A stretch of 64,000 nucleotides of DNA from Sycon ciliatum (lineage: Eukaryota; Porifera; Calcarea; Leucosolenida; Sycettidae): the NCBI RefSeq assembly GCF_964019385.1, contig NC_088655.1, positions 3,197,192 through 3,261,191 on the forward strand, written 5' to 3'. Below the pieces are notes generated by a model. It was not told the DNA's origin. It was given only the letters and a program-made list of their open reading frames with translations, and searched no databases. This document shows, piece after piece, positions 37,016-47,235 of this stretch; the first letter of the stretch is position 1, and every line of letters starts with the position of its first letter. A program made the translations under genes and the position numbers.

Positions 37016-37018
37016 ATT

Positions 37019-37517
37019 ATACCTTTGGATTCAAACAATAATAAAAGGACGAATAAATCGTTTTACTGCGAGTTTCACGCACTAAGCGGTCATCAGAAAA
37101 TGATAATGAGTAAATCTGGATCAGTACTGGTTTATATAACCACAAAGCGAAGTGTAAATACCTTTGGATGCAATGGCCCATGGAAAGGAAACATACAACA
37201 GCAGTTAGTATAATTGTACAGGTGAATACGTTCTACCAGTACAATCTCCTGAACCTGTTTTCTTAGTTGTTGGTGATCAAGTATTTTTTGTTCAGCCCGT
37301 GGATTGCAATTAGAACGAGGTCATGTTTGGATATATAGGGTGGGAGGATTGGAGTCTTTCGGCAGAAAGGTAGCCTACACTCGTAGTACGGTATTATTAG
37401 GATAAAGAACTAAACCAGTCCAAAGAGCAAGTTGCTTCGACCTCGTTACCTCCTATTAGTAGAGCTCAGAGTTAGTGGACGATCCGATCGCCATTAAGTC
37501 TTATGAATAAGAAAAGC
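37019..37517 (+). repeat. Duplicated host segment, copy A upstream part
   Basis: About 500 bp that match 60667-61157 closely from CCTTTGGATTCAAACAATAA through TTATGAATAAGAAAAGC. It contains a hammerhead-like motif on the minus strand (37060-37100) and a TATA-like GGATATATAGGG at about 37330 that is conserved in copy B (GGATATATATGG). The signal-peptide exon lies directly downstream in copy B and, in copy A, after an inserted block. The segment is likely promoter and 5' UTR/intron sequence of a duplicated gene. Small frames in both copies (62 and 64 codons) are probably not proteins. Confidence 0.7.
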
Positions 37518-37990
37518 TGTAGAGTCTCCTCCACCATTAAACTGCGCTCTTTAGCCGACTAGACCCTCCTGCACACAACCATCACCATTGCGAGGACACT
37601 TCCGTGGAGAATATTGATAAAACTCCTTCAGACAGCTGTTTCGCTAATACATACCTCATCAGTGAAGGTAGGTGTTGAATGATTAAAAATATAAACCAAA
37701 CTCCTATTATATAGGGGTTTCCACATACAAAACTGGCATAGCGGAGATGATAACGCGGGAAAAGGAAAGTGTGAAGTACTGTTGACGCGCATTGGACATG
37801 CTTACAGCGTCGGAAATTCGGCGCGGAAAATCAATCACTATTCAATGCATAAATAACGTGCTAGAGTCAGAGTACTATGTAGCTAGTGAGAGTCTGTGTA
37901 CTAGTATCGCAGTTGTCCGAGCGCCATGAAGGTCTGCGAACGCAACTCACGAACCGACGACGTCGACAGTCACAGCAGCCCCTGGGGCAT
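37518..37990 (+). mobile_element. Partial left arm of a long-inverted-repeat element
   Basis: The sequence from CCTCCACCATTAAACTGCGC to CACAGCAGCCCC is a direct copy of the left arm plus spacer at 38320-38769. The outermost bases found in the second copy (ATTATTACAGGGTGC) are missing. The following 37991-38275 is unrelated, unrecognised sequence that may be part of a longer founder element. Confidence 0.75.
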
Positions 37991-38275
37991 GACACTGTAC
38001 TGCTCGCCCGTCGCGCCAAGACGCTTGGCAGTGACTAGGCTTCATGCATTTGATGTTGTCCGCAAGCTACCTTGTTATCCGCCCATCACCCACTACCGCT
38101 GACACCCTGGGAGGCCCCGCGGCATTCGCCCAGTATATCGTCGTCAGAGCTGTGTCGATGGCACAATAACGCTGGTAGAAACAAACAGTTGGTCGTATGG
38201 TATTGCGTCGTCTGGGTTGTCCCTTGACTTGTCTTGTCCCTCTTCTTGCTCTGACGCTAACGGCGCACGTGTCAT

Positions 38276-40318
38276 ATTATTACAGGGTGCGACAGAGCTC
38301 TCGGCCATTGAAGAAATTTTGAGTCACCTCCACCATTAAACTGCGCTCTTTAGCCGACTAGACCCTCCTGCACACAACCACCACCATTGCGAGGACACTT
38401 CCGTGGACGATATTGATAAAACTCCTTCAGACAGCTGTTTCGCTAATACATAGCTCATCAGTGAAGGTAGATATTGAATGATTAAAAAAATATACCAAAC
38501 TGCTATTATATAGGGGGTTTCCACATACAAAACTGGCATAGCGGAGGTGATAACGCGGGAAAAGGAAAGTGTGAAGTACTGTTGACGCGCATTGGACATG
38601 CATGCAGCGTCGGGAAATCAATCACTATTCAATGCAGAAATAACGTGCCAGAATCAGAGTACTATGTAGCTAGTGAGAGTCTGTGTACTGGTATTGCAGT
38701 TGTCCGAGCACCATGAAGGCCTGCGAACGCACCTCACGATCCGCCGACGTCGACAGTCACAGCAGCCCCAACTGCAATACTAGTTTATTTTATTATTATA
38801 TTATATTTGAGGATTTCCCAAAGACGTAGTCTAAATTGAAGGGAGTTCCATTATTATGGGAGGCTGTAGGGTTGAGATAGCAGACAGTGGAGGGCTAATG
38901 ATTCGTAATGAACAGCCTAGCAAGAGAAATACAATTATGCTGAATGTTCCAGAATAGTCCTTTACTCAATGATACCTATAGCCTCGGGGTATGCCTTGAA
39001 ATACGAAATGTACCGAAACAGAAACACAACAATTAATAAGAATAAGCGCAACGCTCAAACAAGGAGGACAGAGGCATGTCAGTGAGGGGTGGCATTGTGT
39101 TTCGTGTCAGAGAAATGCGTGCAAACGTGACTGTGAAACAGGGACTACAAGGCTGTGGCTCTCAGGTCTGCGGGCAAGGCATTCCAGACAGTAGCGGTGC
39201 GGAAGAGAAATGACCTCCCGGCGTGTTTCTCAACCCGTGGCAGAGTGAATGCGAGTTGGCGGCGGCGACTACGCGTGGGGCAGTATCCCGCTGCTTCAAA
39301 AAGTTCTGGTTGGGTGGTGACCAAATGGAAGAATTCCATAAAGCAGGCGATCTTCCTGCGCCAGGATAGACTTGGCCACCCCAGCTGTTTAAACAATTAT
39401 GACTTGGGCTCGTCTGATGGGCAAGGGCATCTCTCAAGCCGCATGACTGTGGGAGCTACTCTGGCTTGCAGCCGTTCAAGGGTGAGCCGCTGTGCAGCAG
39501 AGAGAGAGGACTCCCATACTGGGGCGGCGTATTCTGCTGTGGGACGGACATACGTAAGGTAAAGCTTCCTGACGATGTCTCCTGTTAAACGGTCAGCCAT
39601 ATGGCACAGAAGAACGCAGCGCTGTCTAAACTTGCTTACTGTCTGTTCAATATGCTCCTGGAAGCTAAGTGTTTCACTCAAAACACTCCAGGTGACGATT
39701 ACTGGTTGACGGCTGGATACCGCGGATGGTCTCTGCAGCTCCTTCCTCAGCGAATGAGATAACAACGGTTTTCGATGGGTCGAAGGTTCCGCCTACTCGG
39801 TCGGCCCAGGCAAATGTGTCCTGCAGGGCAGTCTCCATTGGGCTGGTACCTTTGTTTCGTGCTTGGCCGACGGCAGTGTCATCCGCGAACAGGTAAACAT
39901 AGTACACAGACTCTCACTAGCTACATAGTGCTCTGATTCTGGCACCTTATTTCAGCATTGAATAGTGATTGATTTTCCGCGCCACATTTCCGACGCTGCA
40001 TGCTTGTCCAATGCGCGTCAACAGTACTTCACACTTTCCTTTTCCCGCGTTATCACCCCCGCTATGCCAGTTTTGTATGTGGAAACCCCCTATATAATAG
40101 GAGTTTGGTTTATATTTTAATTAATCATTCAACATCTACCTTCACTGATGAGCTATGTATTAGCGAAACAGCTGTCTGAAGGAGTTTTATCAATATCGTC
40201 CACGGAAGTGTCCTCGCAATGGTGATGGTTGTGTGCAGGAGGCTAAAGAGCGCAGTTTAGTGGTGGAGGTGACTCAACATTTTCTTAAATGGCCAAGAGC
40301 TCTGTTGCACCCTGTAAT
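38276..40318. mobile_element. Long-inverted-repeat (fold-back) DNA element holding a LINE insertion
   Basis: Left arm 38276-38701 begins ATTATTACAGGGTGC; the right arm, about 425 bp and ending GCACCCTGTAAT, is its reverse complement. A spacer of about 68 bp separates them. The right arm is interrupted after 15 bp by a LINE (38785-39899) and resumes at 39904. Without the LINE the element is about 0.9 kb, nearly all inverted repeat, with no transposase. Superfamily is uncertain. Together with 37518-37990 the block sits between two copies of AATAAGAAAAGC (37506-37517 and 40319-40330), while copy B of the host segment has this sequence once, uninterrupted. Confidence 0.85.
38785..39899 (-). pseudogene. 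5'-truncated LINE inside the fold-back element
   Basis: Minus-strand LINE that begins abruptly at the polymerase active site (VYLFADDTAV at about 39890) and continues in shifting frames: the thumb region LTYVRPTAEYAAPVWE (about 39540) and the tail FLFRTATVWNALPADLRA (about 39170). It ends in an A/T-rich tail near 38785-38812. The 4-bp repeat TAGT flanks it (38781-38784 and 39900-39903). 5' truncation, an A-rich tail and a short duplication are what target-primed reverse transcription leaves. Confidence 0.85.
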
Positions 40319-41320
40319 AATAAGAAAAGCAACCAATTTTAAGCATCAAAGTGAATTCTGTAATTGCTATAAAGGCAGCAAGGTTTTAAAGAGGGCAGAT
40401 AGCTTTGATGCATACCAGAAAGAGTGGTCGGATAACGTACTGATTTTTCTCTTTTTTCCTTTTCAAGGATGGAGAGCCAACAACTACCACCTTTTGGAGT
40501 TGGATTGATTATGATTACGTTGCTCAAGCTTGCAAAAGGTAAGTGAAGTGATGATAGCTTACCAAATCAATAATATTACAATATTAGCCCCATCCCTCAC
40601 ACAAACAAGTCAAAAAGGAGGCACCCTTGGATTACAGTGATGGCTTTGAAACAACTGGTTTAAAAGCTCAAAGTAGAGCTGCTGTTACCTCAAAGCAGAG
40701 CTGCTGTTAGCTCAGCGAAGATCTGCATTACTAGATGTGATATACGGGTCGTAGCTAAAAGCAGATTAGCAGAAAATAGCTAGATAACACTAGTTGTGAG
40801 ATTGGACCCGATCAGTGGGTAGATTATGATGATGTGAATAATTTGGATAAGGAGGGATGGTGGGAAAAGAAAAAAAAACTGCTGAAGAACGATCTGTTGT
40901 CTGGAAGAACACAACAGGGCAAGCAAGACGGGCTGGATACCATTGGTTTTTACTGTACGCATCAAAACAAATCCCACAACGTCAGCTTTGAATGCAGTAC
41001 AAAGCAATGCAGTACAGTATGTGTGCTAGTTCGGATTGTTGATAACGAGTACTAACAAAGCTAGTACCCCATTGGCCCCGTCTCTGACACAAACAAGTCA
41101 ACAAAGACGCTCCTTGGATTGAGAAGTCCTAATTTCGAGACAACTGTTTGGAGATCCAAGAGGAGCTCCTTTTAGCTCAGAGTAGAGCAGCTGTTATCTC
41201 AAAGTAGGGCTCATGTTAGCTTAAAGCAGAGCTGCAATTCTAAAGGCATGTGTTATAGCTCAAAGCAGAGACGCGGCAAATACCTAGATAACACCAGTTG
41301 TGAGAATAGTCTCATGAATT
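40319..41320 (+). repeat. Duplicated host segment, copy A downstream part
   Basis: Matches 61146-61790 in copy B and contains the signal-peptide exon. Beyond the exon it holds a block of about 230 bp present twice in copy A (40575-40805 and 41065-41310), built of short repeats such as AGCTCAAAGTAGAGCTGCTG. The reading is intronic sequence with an internal tandem duplication. Confidence 0.75.
40469..40538 (+). CDS. Signal-peptide exon, copy A
   Basis: Preceded by a strong acceptor (TTTTTTCCTTTTCAAG, ending 40467), the exon opens with ATG one base later and ends in a consensus phase-1 donor, AAAG|GTAAGTGAAG at 40539. It encodes 23 residues, MESQQLPPFGVGLIMITLLK and then LAK, with a hydrophobic core typical of a signal peptide. 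A spliced 5' UTR exon must lie upstream. Exons for the mature protein are not found downstream before other repeats begin. The close paralogue is at 61305. The phase-1 end would join to a phase-1 extracellular-domain exon such as the lectin type seen at 16136. Confidence 0.6.
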
Positions 41321-41454
41321 CACCACCCCGTTAGTTCAGCAGATATCCCGACAGTTAGGCGCGTGACATTTCGTCTCGAGACATTTCCAGATGGTCAATT
41401 CATCGAATGACATATCGTGACTGTGCTGTATCACAGCTTGATTTTTTCGACGCC

Positions 41455-42290
41455 TAACACATTTGAGCCGTCAGATGCGAAAACAGACCTTATGGGAAAA
41501 AAATCATATTTGTGTTAGTGATACTATCTGAAAGCCAGGAGTATCAGGAGTCGTATGCAAAAAACATAGAGTTGATTTGGACCAAGGGAAGTAAAGTTAT
41601 AGCCTCTACAATAGGAGACCGTTTCAAATTGCATCTCAATTTTGGGTGCAATACCAACAATTGTTTCACCTACTTTGTAGAATATTTCCTGTTTCCTTTG
41701 ACCGATTTCAACAAACGTGGGCTTTCTGGAAAGCTCTGGCGAACGAGCAACCCGTTGGGCCCAAATCCGATAGCAAATAAAGCACAGCACCAGCGCAACA
41801 AGCTGCAGACATCGCTTCAGCGCTGGACTTGCGCCGTCACACGAAAATCGTTCGCCATTTCCATCTCCATTATCCCAGGACGCCCATTTTTTTTCGTGAA
41901 GATGCACTGAGAGCTTCCAAGACGTCTGAGCCTGTTGCCGAGCTCGTAGGTCGCTTGAAAAGGGGGAAACCCCGGGACTGGATTGTTTGATTTGCACGTA
42001 GAAGTGCAAAGTGCCGTGACGTATCTTGCAGGCTTCGCAGCTGGGGAACGCAGCACCGTACCGCGATTGCGCTTGCTGCATTGGATTCCTTGGAGTTTTC
42101 TCTACGATTTACATACTTGGATTGTCCCGAAAGACCGATATTTGACTGAAATACGAAGGTTTGTAGCTTGGTTGTCCAGGCGCACCAGTGCGTAAACTCG
42201 CCAACTTTCAAGTGCATTTTTCTGCACTGTGCAGTGTTTCCCATAAGGTCGGTTTTCGCATCTGACGGCTCATTTAGAGAGTACATATCG
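41455..42290. mobile_element. Possible DNA element with short inverted ends
   Basis: TTGAGCCGTCAGATGCGAAA followed by ACAGACCTTATGGGAAA at 41465 is repeated in inverted form at about 42236-42275 (CCATAAGGTCGGTTTTCGCA and on to GACGGCTCA). The interior is about 770 bp. Minus-strand frames inside (41524-42081 and 41870-42301) are not recognised. No target duplication was confirmed. Confidence 0.5.
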
Positions 42291-42305
42291 ACCAAATTCA
42301 CCGGG

Positions 42306-42365
42306 TCTTAGCGGCCGTCGTGAGTTCCCTTCGGGAACGGACACGATAATTTACTTTACTTTTTA
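42306..42365 (+). repeat. SINE-B 3' end fragment
   Basis: TTAGCGGCCGTCGTGAGTTC, CCTTCGGGAACGGACACGAT and AATTTACTTTACTTTTTACT match the 3' end of SINE-B, here in plus orientation and without its tRNA-like head. Confidence 0.75.
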
Positions 42366-42521
42366 CTTTTTTTGACCAAATTATATTGTCACTGCCGACC
42401 CTGTCGCCAAATTTCACGGAAAAACTGTAAGCTCTGTGTAAGAAATCCCTTATCTGGGTGACTCAACCATGGACGAATATCCCAATGTTACTGGCCTAAC
42501 TATGCGAACCAAAGTCAAACT

Positions 42522-42702
<181 letters not shown>

Positions 42703-43150
42703 TTGCCTTTTTACTGGGAAACTTCTAGTCAAGTATGGATATGCCAACTTGAAAGACAAGAGAGGACAAAACGAGGCTGTTTACTGGAGATGGGAAAGAG
42801 AAACGGCTGTCCTGCAGAGGCCGCATGAAGTAAAAAAAGAAGCGTCGAGTCATGACTCTTCCCACCAGATCATCTCGGGCTCACTGGGAAGTAGTGAACT
42901 GTAGTGAGCTTACAATCATCCACAGCTCTGAAGCGAATACTGCGCAGAGCCTGAAACACATCCAACAATGTTACTCTCACACCAGCTAACTAGGGTCCAT
43001 TGGTTGTACTGGACATGTGCATGTGCGCTCGTATATGAAAACGTATGACGGAGGAATGCCTAACACAAGCAAGATTTCATAGCCCCCAAGAGTGTGCAAC
43101 GGGCATAAAACCCCAGCGCTCGGCGAAATCCCTACATTGTGTTATGCGCA
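42703..43150. other. Stretch without recognised gene
   Basis: Nothing recognised. Confidence 0.5.
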
Positions 43151-43156
43151 GCTTGT

Positions 43157-43670
43157 CATCTGAGGTAAGTTTGGGTTCTTTGCGATTTCTGGAAACTGTA
43201 CCCTGAACCGCTCCTAAATCAAGGCTGTAGCCTCGACTTTTCGAAGCTTTCTCTGAAGACATTTCGGATGTACGTACAAGGCGCGTACTTTCTCAAAAAC
43301 AAACTCTTTCTCCAAGAATCCATGGACATCGCGACAAGAAGAAGTGAAGATGCTGTTAAAAGTATTGCATTGCCGTCGAGGACAATCATTCTGATAGCTG
43401 GGCAACTCAGCCAAAAAATGCTCCTTCGACGTATTCTCAAGTTCAACCATTTGAAATCATCTTCAAAGAAAGCACAGGAAATATTCCGATGCCCTGAGGA
43501 AGAAATCGTTCTTGAAGAGACTGGCTGCACTGACGAAAGAATAAGGCGATTAACAGTCAACATTGCATTGAAAAAATTAATAGTTTTGTCTTTTAAGAAA
43601 GCATGTCTGAGAATACCAAAGTATGTGTGCAAGTGGATCTCTCCGATTTCGCTCAAAATTTGCAGGTAGG
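43157..43670 (+). other. Unrecognised open frame beside the palindrome
   Basis: A plus-strand frame without stops from about 43160 to 43670, about 165 codons, with a charged composition (QEIFRCPEEEIVLEETGCTD). The minus strand is also open here (43219-43656), so coding status is unclear. It ends within the first copy of unit X. No family is recognised; it could be an exon or part of the repeat's own coding sequence. Confidence 0.3.
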
Positions 43671-43978
43671 TTCCCTTTGGGGTGTCGATCGATTGTGCAA
43701 AGCCCTTGAAAAAGTTTCTGAAGGGAACCTTGAAATTTGGATACCCCTCAGAAATGGCTGAAATATCACATTATTTATGGGTCTAGAAACGAGTCACGCC
43801 ACAAAGTATACGAACAAGCTATAAACAAAATTCCATCAAGGCAAAATTGCCCCACCTTAGAAGAGTTCCTGGAGCAGTACTGCTTAGCCACGCCAGCATC
43901 CCAGAAGACGAGGACCATCACCCCCTGACGACACAAATGATCGTCTTGAAAATAGCCAATTTACAAGCGCTGGCAAAA
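43601..43978 (+). repeat. Unit X, third copy outside the palindrome
   Basis: Direct repeat of the segment that starts the right arm (45466-45855) and, inverted, ends the left arm. It encodes a conserved short frame beginning MSENTKVCVQVDLSDFAQNL, preserved in all three copies for at least 40 codons, with a possible donor GCAG|GTAGGT inside. The function is unknown. Confidence 0.85.
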
Positions 43979-45461
43979 CAGCCAGTGACTGAAGTCCTGA
44001 GAGCAGTTTTTGAATTTTATTGCAAGATGCACTGTGAGATCCCGTGCTCTGTGACGTAGGATGACGCTTCCTGGATCAGGAAACGCGCGCGGCCATCGAT
44101 CGCGAACGTGACTGGAACGCTACTTGGAACAGACCATGATGGCAGAGGTAAGATAGATGAGCTCTATTTCCTGCTTGATCTACTGAGAACCCTCACAAAC
44201 TGTCATAGGAGTGCTGCGTTGGCAGCAAGCCGTTGAAATATGCCCCCCGTACAGCATAGAGAGTTATTCATCTTTCACACTTACCTCCTGTAATCCCGAA
44301 CATAGTCCAACGGTAAAAGTTCCTTGTTTTCATGTCGATGCTCGACAAAAGCTGCTAGCTCGTTCGCTTTGTGTTGACTGGCACGCGAGCAGCACTGGCT
44401 GCACGAACTTGTCGCGTGAACTGCATGAGAGATTTCTTACGTCATAAAGAATGTGATTTCATCATCATTTCACTGGTTTTCGACCCACATGGTCAGGGAA
44501 AGTCCCGGTTCGTAGGCCTACAACACGGTCAACAAAGTGTGATCACTTCCAGACCAACGGGCGTTCAAGGCGAGTAACAGGCGCACTTGACGAAGGTGAC
44601 TCTGAAATCTCGTGAGCAGTGATCCACGCGACTTGGCATTCTTGCGTCACAAGGCACGTGATTTCACCGTGCCTCTTGTAGTTAAATTCAAGAATTGCGC
44701 TCATGCCTTCAGTCACTTTTGCATCAACAGTCGCACAAAAAATTATTGGTGGCGCAAGGAGAAGCTTGTCGTTTGGAGTGACAAGTGATCACCGCTGCTT
44801 TTCCTTGTCAGAGCCAGCAATACACTTTGTTCTGCGGTCTTGGGAGTAGTGTTGGAGTAGAAATTGCTGAGGAGACGTCGCGGATTGGGGAGCTTTCCTG
44901 AGCAGGTATGACTTTGGCCGAAAATCTGCATGGTCGAGTGGAAAAATTCAAAAAAGTTTTTTCAAGAAAACCCCAAAAGGAAGATGGGGGACATGTCCTC
45001 AGTGCTAGAAGAGGTGTTCTAGTATCTGCCCGTGTATAGTTCTGGCCAATTGAGGACGTACATGTAGCTGGCTGTTTTGCCAGGGCTTGTAAATTGGCTA
45101 TTTTCAAGACGATCAGTTGTGGCGTCAGGGGGTGATGGACCTCGTCTTCTGGGATCCTGGCGTGGCTAAGCGGTACTGCTCCAGGAACTCTTCTAAGGTG
45201 AGGCAATGTTGCCTTGATGGAGTTTTGTTCATAGCTTGTTCGTATACGTTGCGGAGTGACTCGTTTCTAGACCCAAAAATAAATGTGATATTTCAGCCAT
45301 TTCTGAAGGGTATCCAAATTCAAGGTTCCCTTCAGAAACATTTTCAAGGGCTTTGCACAATCGATCCACACCCCAAAGGGAACCTACCTGCAAATTTTGA
45401 GCGAAATCGGAGAGATCCACTTGCAGACATAGTATTTTGGTATTCTCAGACATGCTCTCTT
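43979..45461 (-). repeat. Left arm of an approximately 3-kb palindrome
   Basis: Inverted copy of 45462-46955, meeting it with no spacer: the centre is CATGCTCTCTTAAGAGAGCATG with the axis between 45461 and 45462. Within the arm, from centre outward: unit X (to about 45071), unit Y (to about 44720), and unit Z (43979-44720), which itself has inverted ends beginning AGTGACTGAAG. The arms differ by scattered substitutions and small indels, so they are related but not identical. Confidence 0.92.
44285..44333 (-). CDS. Signal-peptide-like first exon in the left arm
   Basis: Minus-strand ATG at 44333 followed by 16 codons, MKTRNFYRWTMFGITG, and a consensus donor GGAG|GTAAGTGTG, phase 1. The same exon, diverged but in frame and with the same donor, is in the right arm at 46612. 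Short and only moderately hydrophobic, so a signal peptide is plausible but not certain. It faces away from the palindrome centre. Confidence 0.4.
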
Positions 45462-46955
45462 AAGAGAGCATGTCTGAGAATACCAAAGTATGTGTGCAAG
45501 TGGATCTCTCCGATTTCGCTCAAAATTTGCAGGTAGGTTCCCTTTGGGGTGTGGATAGATTGGGCAAAGCCCTTGAAAAAGTTTCTGAAGGGAACCTTGA
45601 AATTTGCATACCCCTCAAAAATGGCCGAAATATCACATTATTTATGGGTCTAGAAACGAGTCACGCCACAGCGTATACGAACAAGCTATGAACAAAACTC
45701 CATGAAGCCAACATTGCCTCACCTTAGATGAGTTCCTGGAGCAGTACTGCTTAGCCACGCCAGCATCCCAGAAGACGAGGTCCATCACCCCCTGACGCCA
45801 CAAATGATCGTCTTGAAAATAGCCAATTTACAAGCGCTGGCAAAACAGCCAGCTACGTCCTCAATTGGCCAGAACTATACACCGGCAGATAGTAGAACAC
45901 CTCTTCTAGCGCTGAGGACATGTCCCCCATCTTCCTTTTGGGGTTTTCTTGAAATAAACTTTTTTGAATTTTTCACTCGACCATGCTGAAATACGGCCAA
46001 AGTCATACCTGCGAAGGAAAGCTCGCCCTCCGCGACGTCTCCTCACCAATTTCTATTCCAACACTACTCCCAAGGCCGCAGAACAAAGTGTAGTGTTGAC
46101 TCTGACAAGGAAAGCAGCGGTGATCACTTGTCACTCCAAACGACAAGCTTCTCCTTGCGCCACCCAATATTTTTTCTGCGACTGTTGATGCAAAAGTGAC
46201 TGAAGGCCTGAGCGCAGATTTTGAATTTTTTTGCAAGACGCACGGTGAAATCACTTGCCTTGTGACGCAAGAATGCCAAGTCGCGTGGCCCACGCGCACG
46301 GAATTTCAGAGTGACCTTTGTCAATTGCGCTTGTTACTCGCCTTGAACGCCCGTGGCTGTGGCGTTGGTCTGGAAGTGATCACACTTGTGTTGTTACTGC
46401 GCTCAAGAACACGCTGACCGTGTTGTAGGCCTACGAACCGGGACTTTCCCTGACCATGTATGTCGAAGACCAGTGAAATGATGATGAAATCACATTCTTT
46501 ATGACGTAAGAAATCTCTCATGCAGTTCACGCGACAAGTGCGTGCAGCCAGTGCTGCTCGCGTGCCAGTCAACACAAAGGACCGATCTAGCCGCTTTTGT
46601 CGAGCATCGACATGAACACTAGGGACTTTTACTGTTGGACTTTGTTCGGGATTGCAGGAGGTAAGTGTGAAAGACGAATAACTCTCCATGTTGTACGGGG
46701 CATATTTCAACGGCTTGCTGCCATTGCAACACTCCTAGGACAGTTTGTGGGGGTTCTCAGCAGATCAAGCAGGAAATGCAGCTCATCTCACCTCTGCCAT
46801 CATGGTCTGTTCCGAGTAGCGTTCCAGACACGTTCGCGATCGATGGCTGCGTACCGTGATGCAGGAAGCGTCATCCTACGTCACAGAGCACGCGATCTCA
46901 CGTGCATCTTGCCAATAAAATTCAAAAACTGCGCTCTGGCCTTCAGTCACTTTTG
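45462..46955 (+). repeat. Right arm of an approximately 3-kb palindrome
   Basis: Order X (45466-45855), Y (45856-46195), Z (46196-46955). After Z, the bases 46956-47035 match the start of Y in inverted orientation (compare 44715-44790), and then the N gap begins. The structure therefore probably repeats again in inverted form inside the gap. Confidence 0.92.
46612..46660 (+). CDS. Signal-peptide-like first exon in the right arm
   Basis: ATG then MNTRDFYCWTLFGIAG and the phase-1 donor GGAG|GTAAGTGTG at 46661. Paralogue of the exon at 44333. The phase and donor type match the signal exons at 40469 and 61305, but the peptide sequences are not similar. The following exon, if any, would lie in or beyond the gap. 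Confidence 0.4.
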
Positions 46956-47035
46956 CATCAACAGTCGCACAAAAAATTATTGGTGGCGCAAGGAGAAGCT
47001 TGTCGTTTGGAGTGACAAGTGATCACCGCTGCTTT

Positions 47036-47235
47036 NNNNNNNNNNNNNNNNNNNNNNNNNNNNNNNNNNNNNNNNNNNNNNNNNNNNNNNNNNNNNNNNN
47101 NNNNNNNNNNNNNNNNNNNNNNNNNNNNNNNNNNNNNNNNNNNNNNNNNNNNNNNNNNNNNNNNNNNNNNNNNNNNNNNNNNNNNNNNNNNNNNNNNNNN
47201 NNNNNNNNNNNNNNNNNNNNNNNNNNNNNNNNNNN
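47036..47235. other. Assembly gap (200 N)
   Basis: Placeholder gap between the palindromic repeat on its left and the middle of Gypsy-3 pol on its right. Both sides are repeats that are hard to assemble. Confidence 0.99.

Noticed and set aside
37025..37213. Paired small frames of 62 and 64 codons in the duplicated segments (also 60673-60867)
   Set aside because: Similar only because the DNA is duplicated; differences include frame-altering indels near the end, and the region holds a hammerhead-like motif on the other strand.
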